Source: Gammaproteobacteria bacterium (GTDB taxonomy: Bacteria > Pseudomonadota > Gammaproteobacteria > UBA12402). From it: a stretch of 14,688 nucleotides of DNA. Within the stretch, counting starts at the first letter, position 1; each line of letters begins with the position of its first letter. This document shows, in pieces, positions 14,061 to 14,688 of this stretch. Below the pieces are notes generated by a model. That model was not told the DNA's origin. It ran no database searches and was given only the letters and a program-made list of their open reading frames with translations. Both the position numbers and the translations under genes were made by a program. The stretch lies in the NCBI GenBank assembly GCA_028282395.1, contig JANQHY010000142.1:1-14688 (forward strand). Direction: 5' to 3'.

Positions 14061-14688
14061 TGCCTCTCTCCTATTTTCACTGCTGCGGCTAAAGCAAACA
14101 GACAATGGCTATGCATCGCTTTGTCAATCTCGCCGGCAAAAGAGAACAGTGGCGCGATATCTAACGGTTTAACTGGGCTAGTTAACTGGTGAGCAAGTTG
14201 TTGCAAAACAACTGTTTCATCTGCCAAAGTAGGGGCTAATAATACATTGACCGGTAATCCTTGACGCATCTGCGCCTGTGAGTAATCTAATGAGCGTTGA
14301 ATCTCGAGACTGATATTATCGAATGAAGCACTGTCCGCCTGAGCTAACCAATCATCGCCGGCACCCTGAATAATCCGAGTAAAATAGAGTTGCTCGCCCT
14401 GATTGACAACTACCTGGTGATAATTATCATGGAATACTAATAGCGCAGTACTGTCACTCTCTGTTGCTAGTCGCGCTAACAGACAACTTGCTGCCAGTTC
14501 AGCGATATCGATGCAGCATAACTGTAGTCCAGCAGAGATGATCTGCTGCTGAAGCTGCTTCAACGGTTCAATACGTGCCGTTACCACATAAATTTTCTCT
14601 GGCTGGCCCGGCACTGCCACCATGGGAAATGAATCAATGATCGCCTCCTCAATGGGGTAATCGATTAACTCCTTAACCAGCCAGGCTA
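14057..14688 (-). CDS. mshI: MSHA biogenesis protein MshI (PilM-like), 5' end beyond the right edge
   Basis: Actin-like cytoplasmic protein corresponding to PilM or the GspL cytoplasmic part, at the head of the alignment complex. The reading frame is open to the right edge with no start needed inside. Reading in from the edge, the product begins AWLVKELIDYPIEEAIIDSF, which matches the conserved interior of MshI proteins. The methionine at 14623 is therefore internal, and about 210 C-terminal residues are visible. Recognisable parts are VYVVTARIEPLKQLQQQI, the ISAGLQLCCIDIAELAASCL segment that follows the actin fold, and LEIQRSLDYSQAQM, typical of PilM/MshI. The stop overlaps the mshI2 start by four bases. 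The N-terminal third lies outside the window. It should define the promoter-proximal side of the minus-strand I-I2-J-K-E-G transcript. Confidence 0.9.
   Translation of the reverse strand, partial: AWLVKELIDYPIEEAIIDSFPMVAVPGQPEKIYVVTARIEPLKQLQQQIISAGLQLCCIDIAELAASCLLARLATESDSTALLVFHDNYHQVVVNQGEQLYFTRIIQGAGDDWLAQADSASFDNISLEIQRSLDYSQAQMRQGLPVNVLLAPTLADETVVLQQLAHQLTSPVKPLDIAPLFSFAGEIDKAMHSHCLFALAAAVKIGERQ

Noticed and set aside
14057..14105. Longer mshI2 start at 14105
   Set aside because: The extra 15 residues lie within mshI coding sequence and lack a ribosome site; the ATG at 14060 gives the family N-terminus and an ATGA overlap.

Overview
The window is a chromosomal stretch of a moderately AT-rich gammaproteobacterium. 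It carries most of an MSHA-type (mannose-sensitive haemagglutinin) type IV pilus biogenesis locus. The phylum call rests on the MshI/I2/J/K/L/N/E/G gene set and the MshA/C/D/O/P pilin set, which are characteristic of that class. The genus cannot be read from the sequence.

Layout. (1) At the left edge, on the minus strand, is the 5' part of a gene for a small exported protein. It has a near-consensus sigma70 promoter overlapped by an 18-bp palindrome. (2) A plus-strand operon follows: mshL (outer-membrane secretin), mshN (TPR protein) and a dedicated prepilin peptidase of the PilD family. (3) Converging on it is a minus-strand pilin operon, read right to left as mshA-like major pilin, mshC, mshD, mshO, mshP. 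It contains a hairpin between mshA and mshC and a roughly 90-bp palindromic repeat between mshD and mshO. (4) A plus-strand gene of 623 codons that I do not recognise sits between mshA and mshG, where mshF and mshB stand in the classical order. It has its own promoter with an operator-like inverted repeat. (5) A second minus-strand block runs to the right edge, read right to left as mshI (truncated by the window), mshI2 (PilN-like), mshJ (PilO-like), mshK (PilP-like), mshE (assembly ATPase) and mshG (platform protein), with tight or overlapping junctions.

How the genes work together. MshI/I2/J/K should form the inner-membrane alignment complex that links the MshE-MshG motor to the MshL secretin. 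MshN is an accessory TPR protein. The prepilin peptidase matures MshA/C/D/O/P. MshE carries an N-terminal tandem MshEN (c-di-GMP-binding) region, so extension is probably under c-di-GMP control, although the first motif deviates from consensus.

The cluster is rearranged relative to the classical I-J-K-L-M-N-E-G-F-B-A-C-D-O-P-Q order. L and N have moved to an opposite-strand unit together with pilD. M, F, a separate B and Q are not visible. The unknown 623-residue gene interrupts the MshG-MshA junction. That gene and the divergent small exported protein are the least explained parts of the window.
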